Shown here piece by piece: positions 1 to 8,195 of a stretch of DNA of 64,000 nucleotides. Location: positions 392,001 through 456,000 of the forward strand of contig NZ_VCBL01000002.1 in NCBI RefSeq assembly GCF_007896435.1. The letters are read 5' to 3'. Position numbers and translations under genes: made by a program. This DNA comes from Rummeliibacillus suwonensis (lineage in GTDB: Bacteria; Bacillota; Bacilli; Bacillales_A; Planococcaceae). The notes below the pieces were generated by a model, which saw nothing but the letters and a program-made list of their open reading frames with translations, was not told the origin of the DNA and did no database searches. Every line of letters starts with the position of its first letter. Within the stretch, counting starts at the first letter, position 1.

Positions 1-1
1 T

Positions 2-565
2 ATTGTTTTCATACAAATTCCAAGTGCAAAAGGAATCTCAATAGAAAGTTTACTATTTGGGATTATTCCTGTCATAATCGCTGCATTTGCATATCCCCTT
101 GGAAATCGTAAAATGATGGATATATGTAATGGAACACTAGATACTTTTCAACGTGTGCTAGGAATGACTATTGCATCTATGCCTGGATGGATCATCATTG
201 CCATTTATGCCCTTCTCACTGTTGGACTTCCATCGGTGAGTCAGATGATACAATCTTTAATTGTCGGTATAAGTTCCGGTGTGATCGCGACTGTGCTCTT
301 CTTCATCGCAACGGATCGCGTCCATAATGACCAAGGAAAGCTAGCCGCTGTTGAAGCGACACAATCTACCGAAATCCTGTTTGTGATTATAGGTGAAATG
401 GTGCTATTAAACGTTCCGCTACCAGAGCCTCTTGCTCTCTTAGGGATAGCTATCATTATCATTGGGATGTCATTACATAGCTATTACACTATGCTATTGA
501 AGAAAAAAAGCAGCCTTGTTGTGCAATCACGCCAAACAACTACTGAATTAAAAAATCATAGTTAA
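2..565 (+). CDS. EmrE-type multidrug transporter, 3' part
   Basis: The reading frame is open from base 2, so the 5' end lies outside the window; the first ATG at 113 is internal. The visible 187 residues are very hydrophobic, with about five membrane segments, the last followed by a short basic and polar tail. The stretch DRVHNDQGKLAAVEATQSTE followed by two C-terminal helices is typical of the multidrug resistance efflux transporter family (drug/metabolite transporter superfamily, PF13536). The likely role is proton-coupled export of small molecules at the cell membrane; the substrate is unknown. A terminator-like hairpin follows directly, so the gene ends its transcription unit. Confidence 0.7.
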   Translation: MVFIQIPSAKGISIESLLFGIIPVIIAAFAYPLGNRKMMDICNGTLDTFQRVLGMTIASMPGWIIIAIYALLTVGLPSVSQMIQSLIVGISSGVIATVLFFIATDRVHNDQGKLAAVEATQSTEILFVIIGEMVLLNVPLPEPLALLGIAIIIIGMSLHSYYTMLLKKKSSLVVQSRQTTTELKNHS

Positions 566-572
566 TAGACGA

Positions 573-611
573 ACCCTAAAAGTTTGCATTACTCACTTTT
601 GGGGTAATTTT
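573..611 (+). terminator. intrinsic terminator after the transporter
   Basis: ACCCTAAAAGT (573-583) pairs with ACTTTTGGGGT (595-605), with one G-T wobble, and is followed by AATTTTTT. It lies 8 bases after the stop codon of the transporter. Confidence 0.7.
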
Positions 612-639
612 TTAAGCAGCAAAATGATGACATCAATTA

Positions 640-765
640 CACCTCCAGCTAACCAGCGTCCGGATTTTTTTCGAGCTCGCTCGAAAAACTCCTTTTCAAA
701 ATCCATGACATCCGTCGGAGGCTTTATCTTGATTCAGCAGGCGTTTGTACACCCGCTGAATGTGG
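640..765. repeat. hairpin-rich intergenic sequence
   Basis: Two inverted repeats are visible: TTTTTCGAG/CTCGAAAAA (667-688) and TCAGCAGG/CCGCTGA (about 735-762), joined by CATCCGTCGGAGGCTTTATC. I recall similar text being dispersed in Lysinibacillus-type genomes, but no second copy occurs in this window, so its status as a repeat is inference. It contains no credible gene. Confidence 0.35.
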
Positions 766-820
766 AAAAACAGCATTCATCTCACTACCTATAGAGGTGA
801 GAGTCTTTTGCTAAATCAAT

Positions 821-852
821 AAAAAAACGATAAGATCGATGAAATCTTATCG
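821..852 (-). terminator. minus-strand terminator-like hairpin without a gene
   Basis: CGATAAGAT (828-836) and AATCTTATCG (843-852) form a hairpin. A run of seven A (821-827) gives a U tail only if read on the minus strand. No minus-strand gene lies upstream of it, so it may be a relic of a lost gene or may protect the fhuF region. Confidence 0.4.
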
Positions 853-990
853 CCACAGTCTTGTTAAACATTCCCAAACTTTTGAGGGGGGGTTAGTTTA
901 GAAATATCATGATTAGCTAAATTTTGGAGAAAAGTAGCTAATTGAACCCTGCTCTACTTGCATTTTTAGAGGAGGTTTATTTCTTTATAT

Positions 991-1009
991 GACAATGATA
1001 ATCATTATC
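991..1009 (+). promoter_or_regulatory. Fur box
   Basis: GACAATGATAATCATTATC matches 18 of 19 positions of the classical Fur consensus (GATAATGATAATCATTATC). It lies just upstream of a plausible promoter and 283 bases before fhuF. Iron-bound Fur would repress here when iron is plentiful. Confidence 0.85.
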
Positions 1010-1016
1010 AATTGAA

Positions 1017-1046
1017 TTGTCAACACTTTTTTAAAAAAATTACATA
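1017..1046 (+). promoter_or_regulatory. candidate sigma-A promoter for fhuF
   Basis: TTGTCA (1017-1022) and TACATA (1041-1046) are separated by 18 bases, with the Fur box just upstream of the -35 element. The predicted start near 1053 places all of the following repeat copy in the fhuF leader. The -10 is only a fair match. Confidence 0.4.
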
Positions 1047-1060
1047 ATTATTGTCTAGTA

Positions 1061-1277
1061 ATAAAGCGAAACTTTAATTAGTGGGGGTTTTCTTCATCCC
1101 ACACTGGAGAAGAGGAACTCAGGTTAAAAGCGCCACGTCCTGTGGCAACACCTGAGTGACCAGCATCTTGCCCGCCCGAACCAATCGGGCGCATGCGGCA
1201 GTTGATCTCCCACCCAACTTCTTTCCTTTCGCTAAATTTTGAGGTGGGAGTATTACTGCACGTTAATGCGGGATAAA
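1061..1277 (+). repeat. ATAAAG hairpin repeat, long form (copy A)
   Basis: A long-form copy of the dispersed family. It begins ATAAAGCGAAAC and carries the core GCGCCACGTCCTGTGGCAAC and the hairpin CCCGAACCAATCGGG. It ends ACTGCACGTTAATGCGGGATAAA. It ends 3 bases before the fhuF ribosome binding site (GAGGTGA, 1281-1287) and separates the Fur-box promoter from the gene. Confidence 0.85.
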
Positions 1278-1291
1278 TAAGAGGTGATTTA

Positions 1292-2002
1292 ATGAGTACT
1301 CTATCGAAGGATCAATTACGGCAATTACAGTCTTTTAGTATTTATGCAGATGATTCAACAAATACTATCTTTAACTTACAACAACTTGAAACAGATGAGT
1401 TTTTAGAGGATTTCTTAATCCTTATAAAATCCATTAGTCAGGCTCCATCAGATGTTATCGCGATATCCTATTTTACTCGTCGTTATGGTATGTTTATCGC
1501 TATGCAATTTTATATGATGACAATGTACGACGAAGTCTGGGATGGTTCCTTCAATCATTTAAAATTCGGCGTTAAAGAGGAATTTGGAAAGAAAGCCTTG
1601 TGTACATTTATCCAATCCTCCGATTGGCAATGGATTGATGAAGAAGAACGAGAAGCTCACTTTCAAAAAATTTTAGAACAGCAATGTCACAAAATTTTTG
1701 TGCAGCTTCGTAAAATCACTTCTGCATCACCTAAAATGCTATGGGAAAATGTTTTTGGTTATATGTTATGGCATTTTCATATACTACTTTCTAATCCTGG
1801 TACAAAAGAACAAGCTGAGATCGCTGTTGCCTTATTAGAAAATGACTCCCTATGGTCCTCTTTTGCAAAGCATTCGTATTTTAAAGAATATACTGGGGGG
1901 ATGCACCCTTCAAAACTAATCAATATCCCCGTCCGTAAAACTTGTTGTTTTTCTAAGGATATTCCCGGATGGATGCAATGTGGATTCTGTCCGTTAAAAT
2001 AA
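1292..2002 (+). CDS. fhuF: FhuF-type siderophore-iron reductase
   Basis: A 236-residue protein ending in four cysteines spaced C-C-x10-C-x2-C (C218, C219, C230, C233), the [2Fe-2S] ligand pattern of the FhuF C-terminal domain. The rest matches the all-helical FhuF/IucA-like fold in size and composition, including the acidic N-terminus and the WENVFGYMLWHFH stretch. FhuF proteins reduce ferric siderophores in the cytoplasm and release ferrous iron. The start is set by GAGGTGA five bases before ATG. The gene stands alone; the Fur box upstream argues for iron-starvation control, but a 217-bp repeat lies between promoter and gene. Confidence 0.85.
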   Translation: MSTLSKDQLRQLQSFSIYADDSTNTIFNLQQLETDEFLEDFLILIKSISQAPSDVIAISYFTRRYGMFIAMQFYMMTMYDEVWDGSFNHLKFGVKEEFGKKALCTFIQSSDWQWIDEEEREAHFQKILEQQCHKIFVQLRKITSASPKMLWENVFGYMLWHFHILLSNPGTKEQAEIAVALLENDSLWSSFAKHSYFKEYTGGMHPSKLINIPVRKTCCFSKDIPGWMQCGFCPLK

Positions 2003-2044
2003 GATTTATCCGTTACTCTGTATGAATTGGAAGGCCGACTCTTA

Positions 2045-2121
2045 CAAGCAGTCCGGATCCCCATCTGCTGGTTACTTGAATCTTGATGCAGGGGTCTTGC
2101 TACTCTTTAATATGGGATAAA
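2045..2121 (+). repeat. ATAAAG hairpin repeat, truncated (copy P)
   Basis: Only the right half is recognisable: GATCCCCATC, AATCTTGATGCAGGGGTCTT and the end ATATGGGATAAA. It is degenerate and lies 3' of fhuF. Bases 2122-2429 beyond it are A/T-rich with no gene that I can support. Confidence 0.5.
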
Positions 2122-2429
2122 GCTCTATATTCCATCCAGCAAAAAAATCACTCCATTTTTAAGCTAAACTCTGTTGTATGTTATGGCCGATTTTTCGTTT
2201 TAGATAAATTTGAAACAATAATTGATGATGTCAAGCAAGCAACTCTCTGAAAAACGATGGATATCCATTTTCATTATCTCTCTTAATCGATTTTTTCTGT
2301 ATTCTCCCAATTGAAAAATAAGATCTCACAACAAAATTTTTTGACAAAAGCAGAACTCGGCTCTTGATTACTATGAAAAAAAGCGTTCCTCCTTAACGAA
2401 ATCCAATAAATCTCAATCTTTTTTTAAAT

Positions 2430-2814
2430 GAATCAATTTCATAAATCATTTTCTTTTTAAAAAATACGAACATTTAAGAATAACTAATTTTGATAGTTGT
2501 GGAGCGAAAGACGGCGACTCCTCGAAAATGCATGCATTTTCTTCGTGCGGTGTTAGTTCAGGAAGTTTATTCAAAGTCCTACGGGAAAAGCTTGAGCTGA
2601 AAGCCCCGCAGGAACGTTTTAAGGGACAAAGCCTAAGTTCGCCACGTCCTGTGGCAACGGCTTCGGGGTCAACATCGTGTCGACCCGAGGAGATTGAAGC
2701 CAAGCCCGTGGAAAGCGCCGTCTGGAGCGGAACAAAAACTTCTGAATATTAATGTTCATGTTGATTCGAAATGTTCGTGTTTTTCATCTGAATTTTGCAT
2801 TATGAAATTGATTC
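2430..2814 (+). repeat. 385-bp inverted-end element (copy R1)
   Basis: Bounded by GAATCAATTTCAT (2430-2442) and its exact reverse complement ATGAAATTGATTC (2802-2814). A second copy lies in the opposite orientation at 52301-52681. The inside is GC-rich with several hairpins and no conserved ORF, so it resembles a MITE. Bases 2640-2690 are related to the core of the long-form ATAAAG repeats. A target duplication is not clear; AAAT flanks both ends but is weak evidence in this A/T-rich setting. Confidence 0.75.
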
Positions 2815-2883
2815 AAATAGAATCTAAAAATAAAGTAAATTATTATTCTAACATCTTTACATTTTCTAATACTTGAATTACAC

Positions 2884-2916
2884 TATATACACCAAATTTT
2901 CCTAAAGGAAATTTTA
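2884..2916 (+). promoter_or_regulatory. mntH -10 element and MntR-like operator
   Basis: TATATA (2884-2889) is directly followed by the near-palindrome AATTTTCCTAAAGGAAATTT (within 2894-2916). It resembles the Bacillus MntR sites before mntH and mntA, as I recall them. Its position after the -10 fits Mn-dependent repression. No good -35 was found. Confidence 0.5.
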
Positions 2917-2952
2917 TTTCAGCAATAACACTTTTGGGAATGGAGGAAAAAC

Positions 2953-4233
2953 ATGAGTAATAATAAAGTACAAAATCCAAGGACTAATCGTATAGCTGCC
3001 GAGGATGTTTTAAATGGTAAAGTACATGGCTATAAAAGCGTGCTTCCCTTCTTAGGCCCTGCTTTTATAGCTGCTGTAGCTTATATAGATCCAGGAAATT
3101 TCGCGACGAACATTACTGCAGGTTCTGAATATGGATATTTACTATTATGGGTCATTGCCTTTTCAAACTTAATGGCTGTATTGATCCAATCACTCTCTGC
3201 AAAACTAGGTATTGCAACGGGAAAAAATTTGCCTGAGGTTGCCCGTGAAAACTTTTCTAAAAAGACCTCTATTCTGCTATGGATTCAAGCGGAACTCGTT
3301 ATTATGGCAACAGACTTAGCGGAATTTATCGGTGCGGCACTCGGCATGTATCTATTGTTTAATATTCCGATGCTCCCAGCTGCTTTGATCACTGCTGTTT
3401 GCTCATTTGCTATTTTAGAGCTACAACGCCGTGGCGTGCGTCCATTTGAAGCTGGTATTTCTGGAATGGTGATGATGGTCGTATTGGCTTTTGCATTCCA
3501 AACATTTTTGGCACATCCAGATGCCAGTGCAATTGCTGCAGGATTTATACCAAAATTTGATGATGTCAATTCCATCTTACTTGCAACAGGCATTTTGGGT
3601 GCTACAGTTATGCCACACGCTATTTACCTTCATTCATCACTTACCCAACACCGTATCGTAGGTAAAAATGATGAAGAAAAACGTAAAATTTTTAAATTTG
3701 AATTCATTGATATTATGATAGCGATGATTATCGCAGGTGCTATCAATATGAGTATGTTGATCATTGCCGCTGCTGTATTCCATTCAAAAGGCATGAATGT
3801 AGAAGACTTAGACGTTGCCTTCCAATCACTTCATGATATGGTTAGTCCAACGGCAGCCATCTTATTTGGTTTAGGCTTACTGATCGCTGGTCTTGCAAGT
3901 TCATCTGTAGGTACATTATCTGGCGATATCGTAATGCAAGGTTTTATCAAAAAACGTATTCCTATTTATTTAAGACGTGCTATTACCATGATTCCACCTC
4001 TTTTAATCATTGCTTTTGGCGCTAATGCAACAAAAGCGCTTGTATGGAGTCAAGTCATATTATCATTCGGTATCGCTTTTGCTTTAATCCCACTCATCAT
4101 GTTTACAAGTAACAAGAAAATCATGGGGGGATTAGTCAATCATAAGCTAACAACTATTCTTGGCTGGATTGTAGCTGCCATTGTGGTAGCTTTAAATATA
4201 TATCTTCTTTATCAAACAGCTTTTGGCGCATAA
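2953..4233 (+). CDS. mntH: Nramp-family Mn2+/divalent metal importer MntH
   Basis: A 426-residue membrane protein with about 11 helices and the Nramp signatures AYIDPGNFATN (metal-binding D and N of helix 1) and ATVMPHAIYLHSSL (the MPHxxxLHS motif of helix 6). It is a proton-coupled importer of Mn2+, with weaker use of Fe2+, in the cytoplasmic membrane. The start is fixed by GGAGG seven bases before ATG, and the length is usual for the family. The palindrome upstream suggests MntR control. A 69-codon gene follows after 45 bases and may be cotranscribed. Confidence 0.93.
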   Translation: MSNNKVQNPRTNRIAAEDVLNGKVHGYKSVLPFLGPAFIAAVAYIDPGNFATNITAGSEYGYLLLWVIAFSNLMAVLIQSLSAKLGIATGKNLPEVARENFSKKTSILLWIQAELVIMATDLAEFIGAALGMYLLFNIPMLPAALITAVCSFAILELQRRGVRPFEAGISGMVMMVVLAFAFQTFLAHPDASAIAAGFIPKFDDVNSILLATGILGATVMPHAIYLHSSLTQHRIVGKNDEEKRKIFKFEFIDIMIAMIIAGAINMSMLIIAAAVFHSKGMNVEDLDVAFQSLHDMVSPTAAILFGLGLLIAGLASSSVGTLSGDIVMQGFIKKRIPIYLRRAITMIPPLLIIAFGANATKALVWSQVILSFGIAFALIPLIMFTSNKKIMGGLVNHKLTTILGWIVAAIVVALNIYLLYQTAFGA

Positions 4234-4278
4234 CACCAGTTGTTTAGTACATACTACTTTTAAAAGGAGTGTACTAAA

Positions 4279-4488
4279 ATGAACAAAGATTCTGTGCCGA
4301 AAGACAAAAGAAAAATTGCTGATCTTCCTTATAAAGATCGCCCAGATATGATGAATTCAGAGAATATTAGCATTTACGATCTACATGAAGATATGCACAC
4401 AGTGGACCCGATCCCTGTGGAAGCACAAACGAAAGATTTAGAAAAAGAAAAATTAGATGACAAGTATAACGGAGATTGGACTTCATAA
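4279..4488 (+). CDS. small hydrophilic protein of unknown function
   Basis: 69 residues, highly charged (many K, D, E), no cysteine, no membrane segment; probably disordered and cytoplasmic. The ribosome binding site AAAAGGAG lies ten bases before ATG. It lies 45 bases after mntH without a terminator between them, so cotranscription and Mn regulation are plausible. I do not recognise the family. The clear binding site and gene-like composition argue that it is real. Confidence 0.55.
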   Translation: MNKDSVPKDKRKIADLPYKDRPDMMNSENISIYDLHEDMHTVDPIPVEAQTKDLEKEKLDDKYNGDWTS

Positions 4489-4502
4489 AAAGATTTTCTC
4501 CC

Positions 4503-4610
4503 ATAAAGTGAGACTTCACACAGTGGAGATTTTTCGTCACCACTGTGTGTTAGTTGAACTAATCAGGCTTTTATAGCACCTGATCTCTACTGGATGTTAA
4601 TCCGTTTAAT
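4503..4610 (+). repeat. ATAAAG hairpin repeat, degenerate (copy M)
   Basis: Begins ATAAAGTGAGACTTCACACA and keeps the first hairpin (CACACAGTGG...CCACTGTGTG) and TTAGTTGAACTAATCAGGC; the second half is eroded. The first hairpin could end transcription from mntH. Bases 4611-4773 hold nothing I can support. Confidence 0.6.
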
Positions 4611-4773
4611 ATAAGAGGAATTAGATGGAGACTGTAGTTATGCCATTATTTAAAATTATAAAAATCGTACATAAAGAAAACGAAATATGATAAAGTAATC
4701 TCTAATGTAAAAATAAGTAAAACCGCAATTAGACTGTACCAACACCAGTCCTTTCTTCCATTAAGTTTTTACT

Positions 4774-5454
4774 TTATTTTCTATATGTTACAAACCAATG
4801 ATCCCTCATTTCAAACATATCCGTTCCAAGAAAACCTTCTTTTAATAATTGTTGTTGCCCAGTGATATCGGACATGCGTAAAGCCCGAGTTTCAGAAAAA
4901 GTAGGTACTTCCCCCTTCAACTCTTTATAAAAAATGTAACGCAATTTATCCCCATACTTTACTTTTAATCCGGCAATCATTAGTCCTTGAGAAAATTTAT
5001 CCTTTAAACTAGGGATGTTTAATGGCTGCACTGTAGCACAAATATAATCAAAACGATTCGAATCGACCTGTGCCATAATGATTTGTGCCATCTTTTTTTG
5101 TAATCCATAACCACGATAGCGTGGGGAAACATTCGAAATTTCTTGATAGAGTACGCGTGATAGCTCCTCATCAGGAATGCCGCAATCTCTTCCCAAATGT
5201 TCTTCATCAATCACAGGCTTAAGTACTGCACGAAATGCGATTAATTCATCCTCTACATATATCCCGATCATTAAACCATTACCTGTTAAAATATTATTCA
5301 GTTCTCCTACGCTAAGAGGCTGCACTGTATGACGATCAGATAGTGCAGCCATTACCTCATCCTGTAATTTTAAAAGTCGGGGAATATCCTTCTTCGTTAA
5401 TACTTGGACTCTATAAAGTGTCTCGCCAAGAAAACCTTGGGTAATATTAGTCAT
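4774..5454 (-). CDS. GNAT-family N-acetyltransferase
   Basis: A 226-residue protein. The central NVSPRYRGYGLQKKMAQ carries the acetyl-CoA pyrophosphate loop of GNAT motif A (R-x-x-G-x-G/A), followed by ATVQPLNIPSLKDKFSQGL, which fits motif B with its substrate-side Asn. About 60 residues extend past the usual GNAT core. The acceptor is unknown. It starts with GGAAGGA upstream of ATG and lies 15 bases after the epimerase-like gene on the same strand, so the two are probably an operon. That suggests an amino-acid or peptide substrate, which is inference only. Confidence 0.75.
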   Translation of the reverse strand: MTNITQGFLGETLYRVQVLTKKDIPRLLKLQDEVMAALSDRHTVQPLSVGELNNILTGNGLMIGIYVEDELIAFRAVLKPVIDEEHLGRDCGIPDEELSRVLYQEISNVSPRYRGYGLQKKMAQIIMAQVDSNRFDYICATVQPLNIPSLKDKFSQGLMIAGLKVKYGDKLRYIFYKELKGEVPTFSETRALRMSDITGQQQLLKEGFLGTDMFEMRDHWFVTYRK

Positions 5455-5469
5455 GATAATCCTTCCTTT

Positions 5470-6579
5470 CTAGCGAACAATGCATGATTGATGACAAAGT
5501 TCTTGTATTACTTCTTCATCTACATTTACACCTAATCCCGGTTGTTCATTTAGACAGATAAATGGTATATCATAATGAAGATCACCGACATCTTTTGAAA
5601 ATTTAAGAGGACCTGTCAGTTCGACACTTTTCATGATCTTCTTTGAAAAGGCTACATGAAATCCTGCTGCTGAACCGATGGAAGATTCAACCATTGAACC
5701 GATTTGACATTCAATTCCTGCCATCTCCGCCATATTGGCTAATTTCATAGCGGGATAAATACCCCCACATTTCATTAATTTTATATTCACTTTGTCTGCT
5801 GCACGCTTTGCGATAATTTCACGCATTTCTTTCTGACCATGTAATCCTTCGTCAATCATCAATGTGACATCAGTTTTAGACTTTATTTCGACCATAGCAT
5901 CAATATCATCGGCATCTACCGGCTGTTCTAGCCAATCTAAATGGACATCTCGCAATGCGTGTAATCCTTTTAAAGTTGTAGAGGCATTATGCCAGCCTTG
6001 ATTGACATCCACCCGAATATTGATCAAATCTCCTACTCTCTCACGTACTGCTTGAATGCGCTCCACATCTTTCATTACTTCTGTACCGACCTTCATCTTA
6101 AATGATCGATATCCCATTGCCACACGTTCTGCTGCTTCTTCAGCCATTTTTTCTGGTGTACCAATACTTAGCACATGTGTAATTGGAAATTTTTCATGAT
6201 ATCGGCCACCAATGAGTTGGTAAACAGGCACATTTAGTTTTTTACCGGCGATATCAAAACAAGCAATATCGATGGCGGTCTTTGCAGCCGGCACTTGATA
6301 GACTGTTCGATCCATCAAATCATGGATTTTCTCAAAGCAAAGAGGATTTTCTCCTATAATTGCTGGAGCTAGTTGATGTTTAAGAGTCATATACGTACTG
6401 TCCCATGTTTCACCCGTCACATGTTCATCAGGCACAGCTTCTCCGTAACCAATGATCCCTTCATTGGTAGTTATTTTGACAATAATAGAGGGCATTGTAT
6501 CATATTTGTCGTAACTAATAATAAAAGGTTCAATTAACGGTAACTGAATAGCATAAATTTCCACTGCGGTTATTTCCAT
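5470..6579 (-). CDS. enolase-superfamily dipeptide epimerase-like enzyme
   Basis: A 369-residue member of the mandelate racemase/muconate-lactonizing group. The catalytic set is complete: K161-M-K163, metal ligands D191, E218 and D243, and the opposite Lys K267. The spacing fits L-Ala-D/L-Glu epimerases (YkfB-like), which recycle murein peptides, but N-acylamino-acid racemase or cycloisomerase activity cannot be excluded. D-E-G replaces the commoner D-E-S around D243. It is divergent from the regulator at 6680 and followed by a GNAT gene. Confidence 0.8.
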   Translation of the reverse strand: MEITAVEIYAIQLPLIEPFIISYDKYDTMPSIIVKITTNEGIIGYGEAVPDEHVTGETWDSTYMTLKHQLAPAIIGENPLCFEKIHDLMDRTVYQVPAAKTAIDIACFDIAGKKLNVPVYQLIGGRYHEKFPITHVLSIGTPEKMAEEAAERVAMGYRSFKMKVGTEVMKDVERIQAVRERVGDLINIRVDVNQGWHNASTTLKGLHALRDVHLDWLEQPVDADDIDAMVEIKSKTDVTLMIDEGLHGQKEMREIIAKRAADKVNIKLMKCGGIYPAMKLANMAEMAGIECQIGSMVESSIGSAAGFHVAFSKKIMKSVELTGPLKFSKDVGDLHYDIPFICLNEQPGLGVNVDEEVIQELCHQSCIVR

Positions 6580-6679
6580 ATTTTTCCACTCTTTTCTTTA
6601 CAATTAGAATTCCTCTTGATATAGTTGTCGTTAAATAGTCGTTATTAAGAATTAAAAAAATAACAAAGGAGTCGTTTTA

Positions 6680-7924
6680 ATGCCTACAAAAATTGCAGTC
6701 ATTAGCTCTCTTGCTTTTAGGGATCGTTTACTAAGTATCGCACAAGAAATGGAGAATATCCAATTAGAATTTTACATTTATAAAATGCCAGATGAAACAC
6801 CCCAATTAATGAAGCAGATTAAGCCATGTGATGTCTTATTATTATCCGGTACATTGCCTTATTTATACGCCAAGCCTCTTTTGTCCGATTGGCCAATACC
6901 ATGGACATATTTAAAGCAAGATGAGGTTGCGATATCGACATCAATTTTATCTGTTCTAGCCAACCAGAATCTACAGCTTTCTCAGCTATCAATCGATGTG
7001 ATGAATGCACAGCATATCAAAAATGTTTTCAACGATATACAGTATGAGGGAGCATTACCTTTTATACAAGAAATCAATATGGAACGACCCTTTGACCAAA
7101 TTTATCAAAAGCATAAACAACTATGGTTAAATGATAAGATTAAATTTGTTATCACAAGTATTCATAGTGTATACGATGCGCTTACCGCAGATGAAGTTCC
7201 CGCGATGCGTATGCACGATCCTAATAGCTCCATTATCCATTGTTTAGAACAGACAATGGCATTATCAAAAATGACGAAATCAGAATCTGCAAGAGCAGTT
7301 GTCGGAATGCTAGAATTCTCCCAATCTACAGAGGATGATCAACTTGTATTACAACAAATCGTTGAGGCTACGCATGCATCCTATCAAAAAATAGATGATC
7401 ATCATTTTGAATTATTTACTACCTTTGGTCATATCCAAAATGCTTTTCAACATCATTTAGTAGAATCTTTTTTCAACATAACAAAAGACCCGATTAAGCT
7501 TACTTTTGGCTACGGCGGCTCGATTTTAGAAGCACAGAAAAATGCGCGGCAAGCATTAAATTTTGCAACACCCAATGTCGTCTATATTATGAATGAAAAT
7601 AAAGAACTACAGGGACCATTCCCAAATCAGCCTACTATTTTGTCCTTGCAAACAAAGGATCCTTATATATTACAGATGGCAAAAGAAACAAAATTGAGTC
7701 CACTCAATATTTCGAAAATCATGGCTTTTAGTGTTTCAAGGCAATCCTTACAGTTTACAGCTGTCGATTTAGCAGAATATCTACAAGTAACACGAAGATC
7801 GACTGAACGCATATTAAAAAAATTAGTTGAACACGGCTATGCCAAAGTGATTGGGGAAGAAATGTCCTATCATCAAGGTAGACCACGTGCTATTTATGAA
7901 CTGAACTTTTCCACTTATCACTGA
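6680..7924 (+). CDS. transcriptional regulator, PrpR/PucR-like with C-terminal winged helix
   Basis: 414 residues. Residues 1-150 alternate strands and helices as in PrpR-type sensory receiver domains. Around residue 275, FGYGGSILEAQKNARQAL matches the degenerate GGDEF-like dimer segment found in PucR/CdaR regulators. Residues 345-410 form a helix-turn-helix (VDLAEYLQVTRRSTERILKK) with a wing. AAAGGAG precedes ATG. It is transcribed divergently from the epimerase/GNAT pair across 100 bases, so it most likely controls them; the ligand could be a peptide or amino-acid derivative. The architecture reading is from sequence texture only. Confidence 0.6.
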   Translation: MPTKIAVISSLAFRDRLLSIAQEMENIQLEFYIYKMPDETPQLMKQIKPCDVLLLSGTLPYLYAKPLLSDWPIPWTYLKQDEVAISTSILSVLANQNLQLSQLSIDVMNAQHIKNVFNDIQYEGALPFIQEINMERPFDQIYQKHKQLWLNDKIKFVITSIHSVYDALTADEVPAMRMHDPNSSIIHCLEQTMALSKMTKSESARAVVGMLEFSQSTEDDQLVLQQIVEATHASYQKIDDHHFELFTTFGHIQNAFQHHLVESFFNITKDPIKLTFGYGGSILEAQKNARQALNFATPNVVYIMNENKELQGPFPNQPTILSLQTKDPYILQMAKETKLSPLNISKIMAFSVSRQSLQFTAVDLAEYLQVTRRSTERILKKLVEHGYAKVIGEEMSYHQGRPRAIYELNFSTYH

Positions 7925-8019
7925 TTGGCTTAAAATTTTGGATACGCCCTTTTATGGATTCATGATCCAAATGGGAAACTGGCTGACGACAAGGCCAGAT
8001 GACTTGACTTCAATAACTT

Positions 8020-8195
8020 TATAAAATGCAATTCCCCCTAATGAAGGGGTTCTCCATTCCACTGGTTGTTGGCAAACCAATCGTGGGTTTACAAGCAATT
8101 GGCTCCATCTCTTTCATGTTTAAGGTTGAAGGCAATTGGTTATTCTCGTTTGTGCCTTGATGTGAAAAACTCACTGCCCACTCATGTGAGATGAG
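8020..8195 (+). repeat. ATAAAG hairpin repeat, degenerate (copy O)
   Basis: Recognisable pieces are CCCCCTAATGAAGGGG, ACCAATCG and the right end ACTGCCCACTCATGTGAGAT, which equals the end seen in other copies. The right end overlaps the 3' end of the M20 gene on the other strand and encodes its last residues and stop codon. Confidence 0.55.

Noticed and set aside
989..1015. Eight-codon ORF with GGAGG overlapping the Fur box
   Set aside because: It lies upstream of the likely transcription start and is probably chance.
2446..2876. Several ORFs inside element R1
   Set aside because: Frames on both strands coincide with the GC-rich repeat and differ from those in R2.
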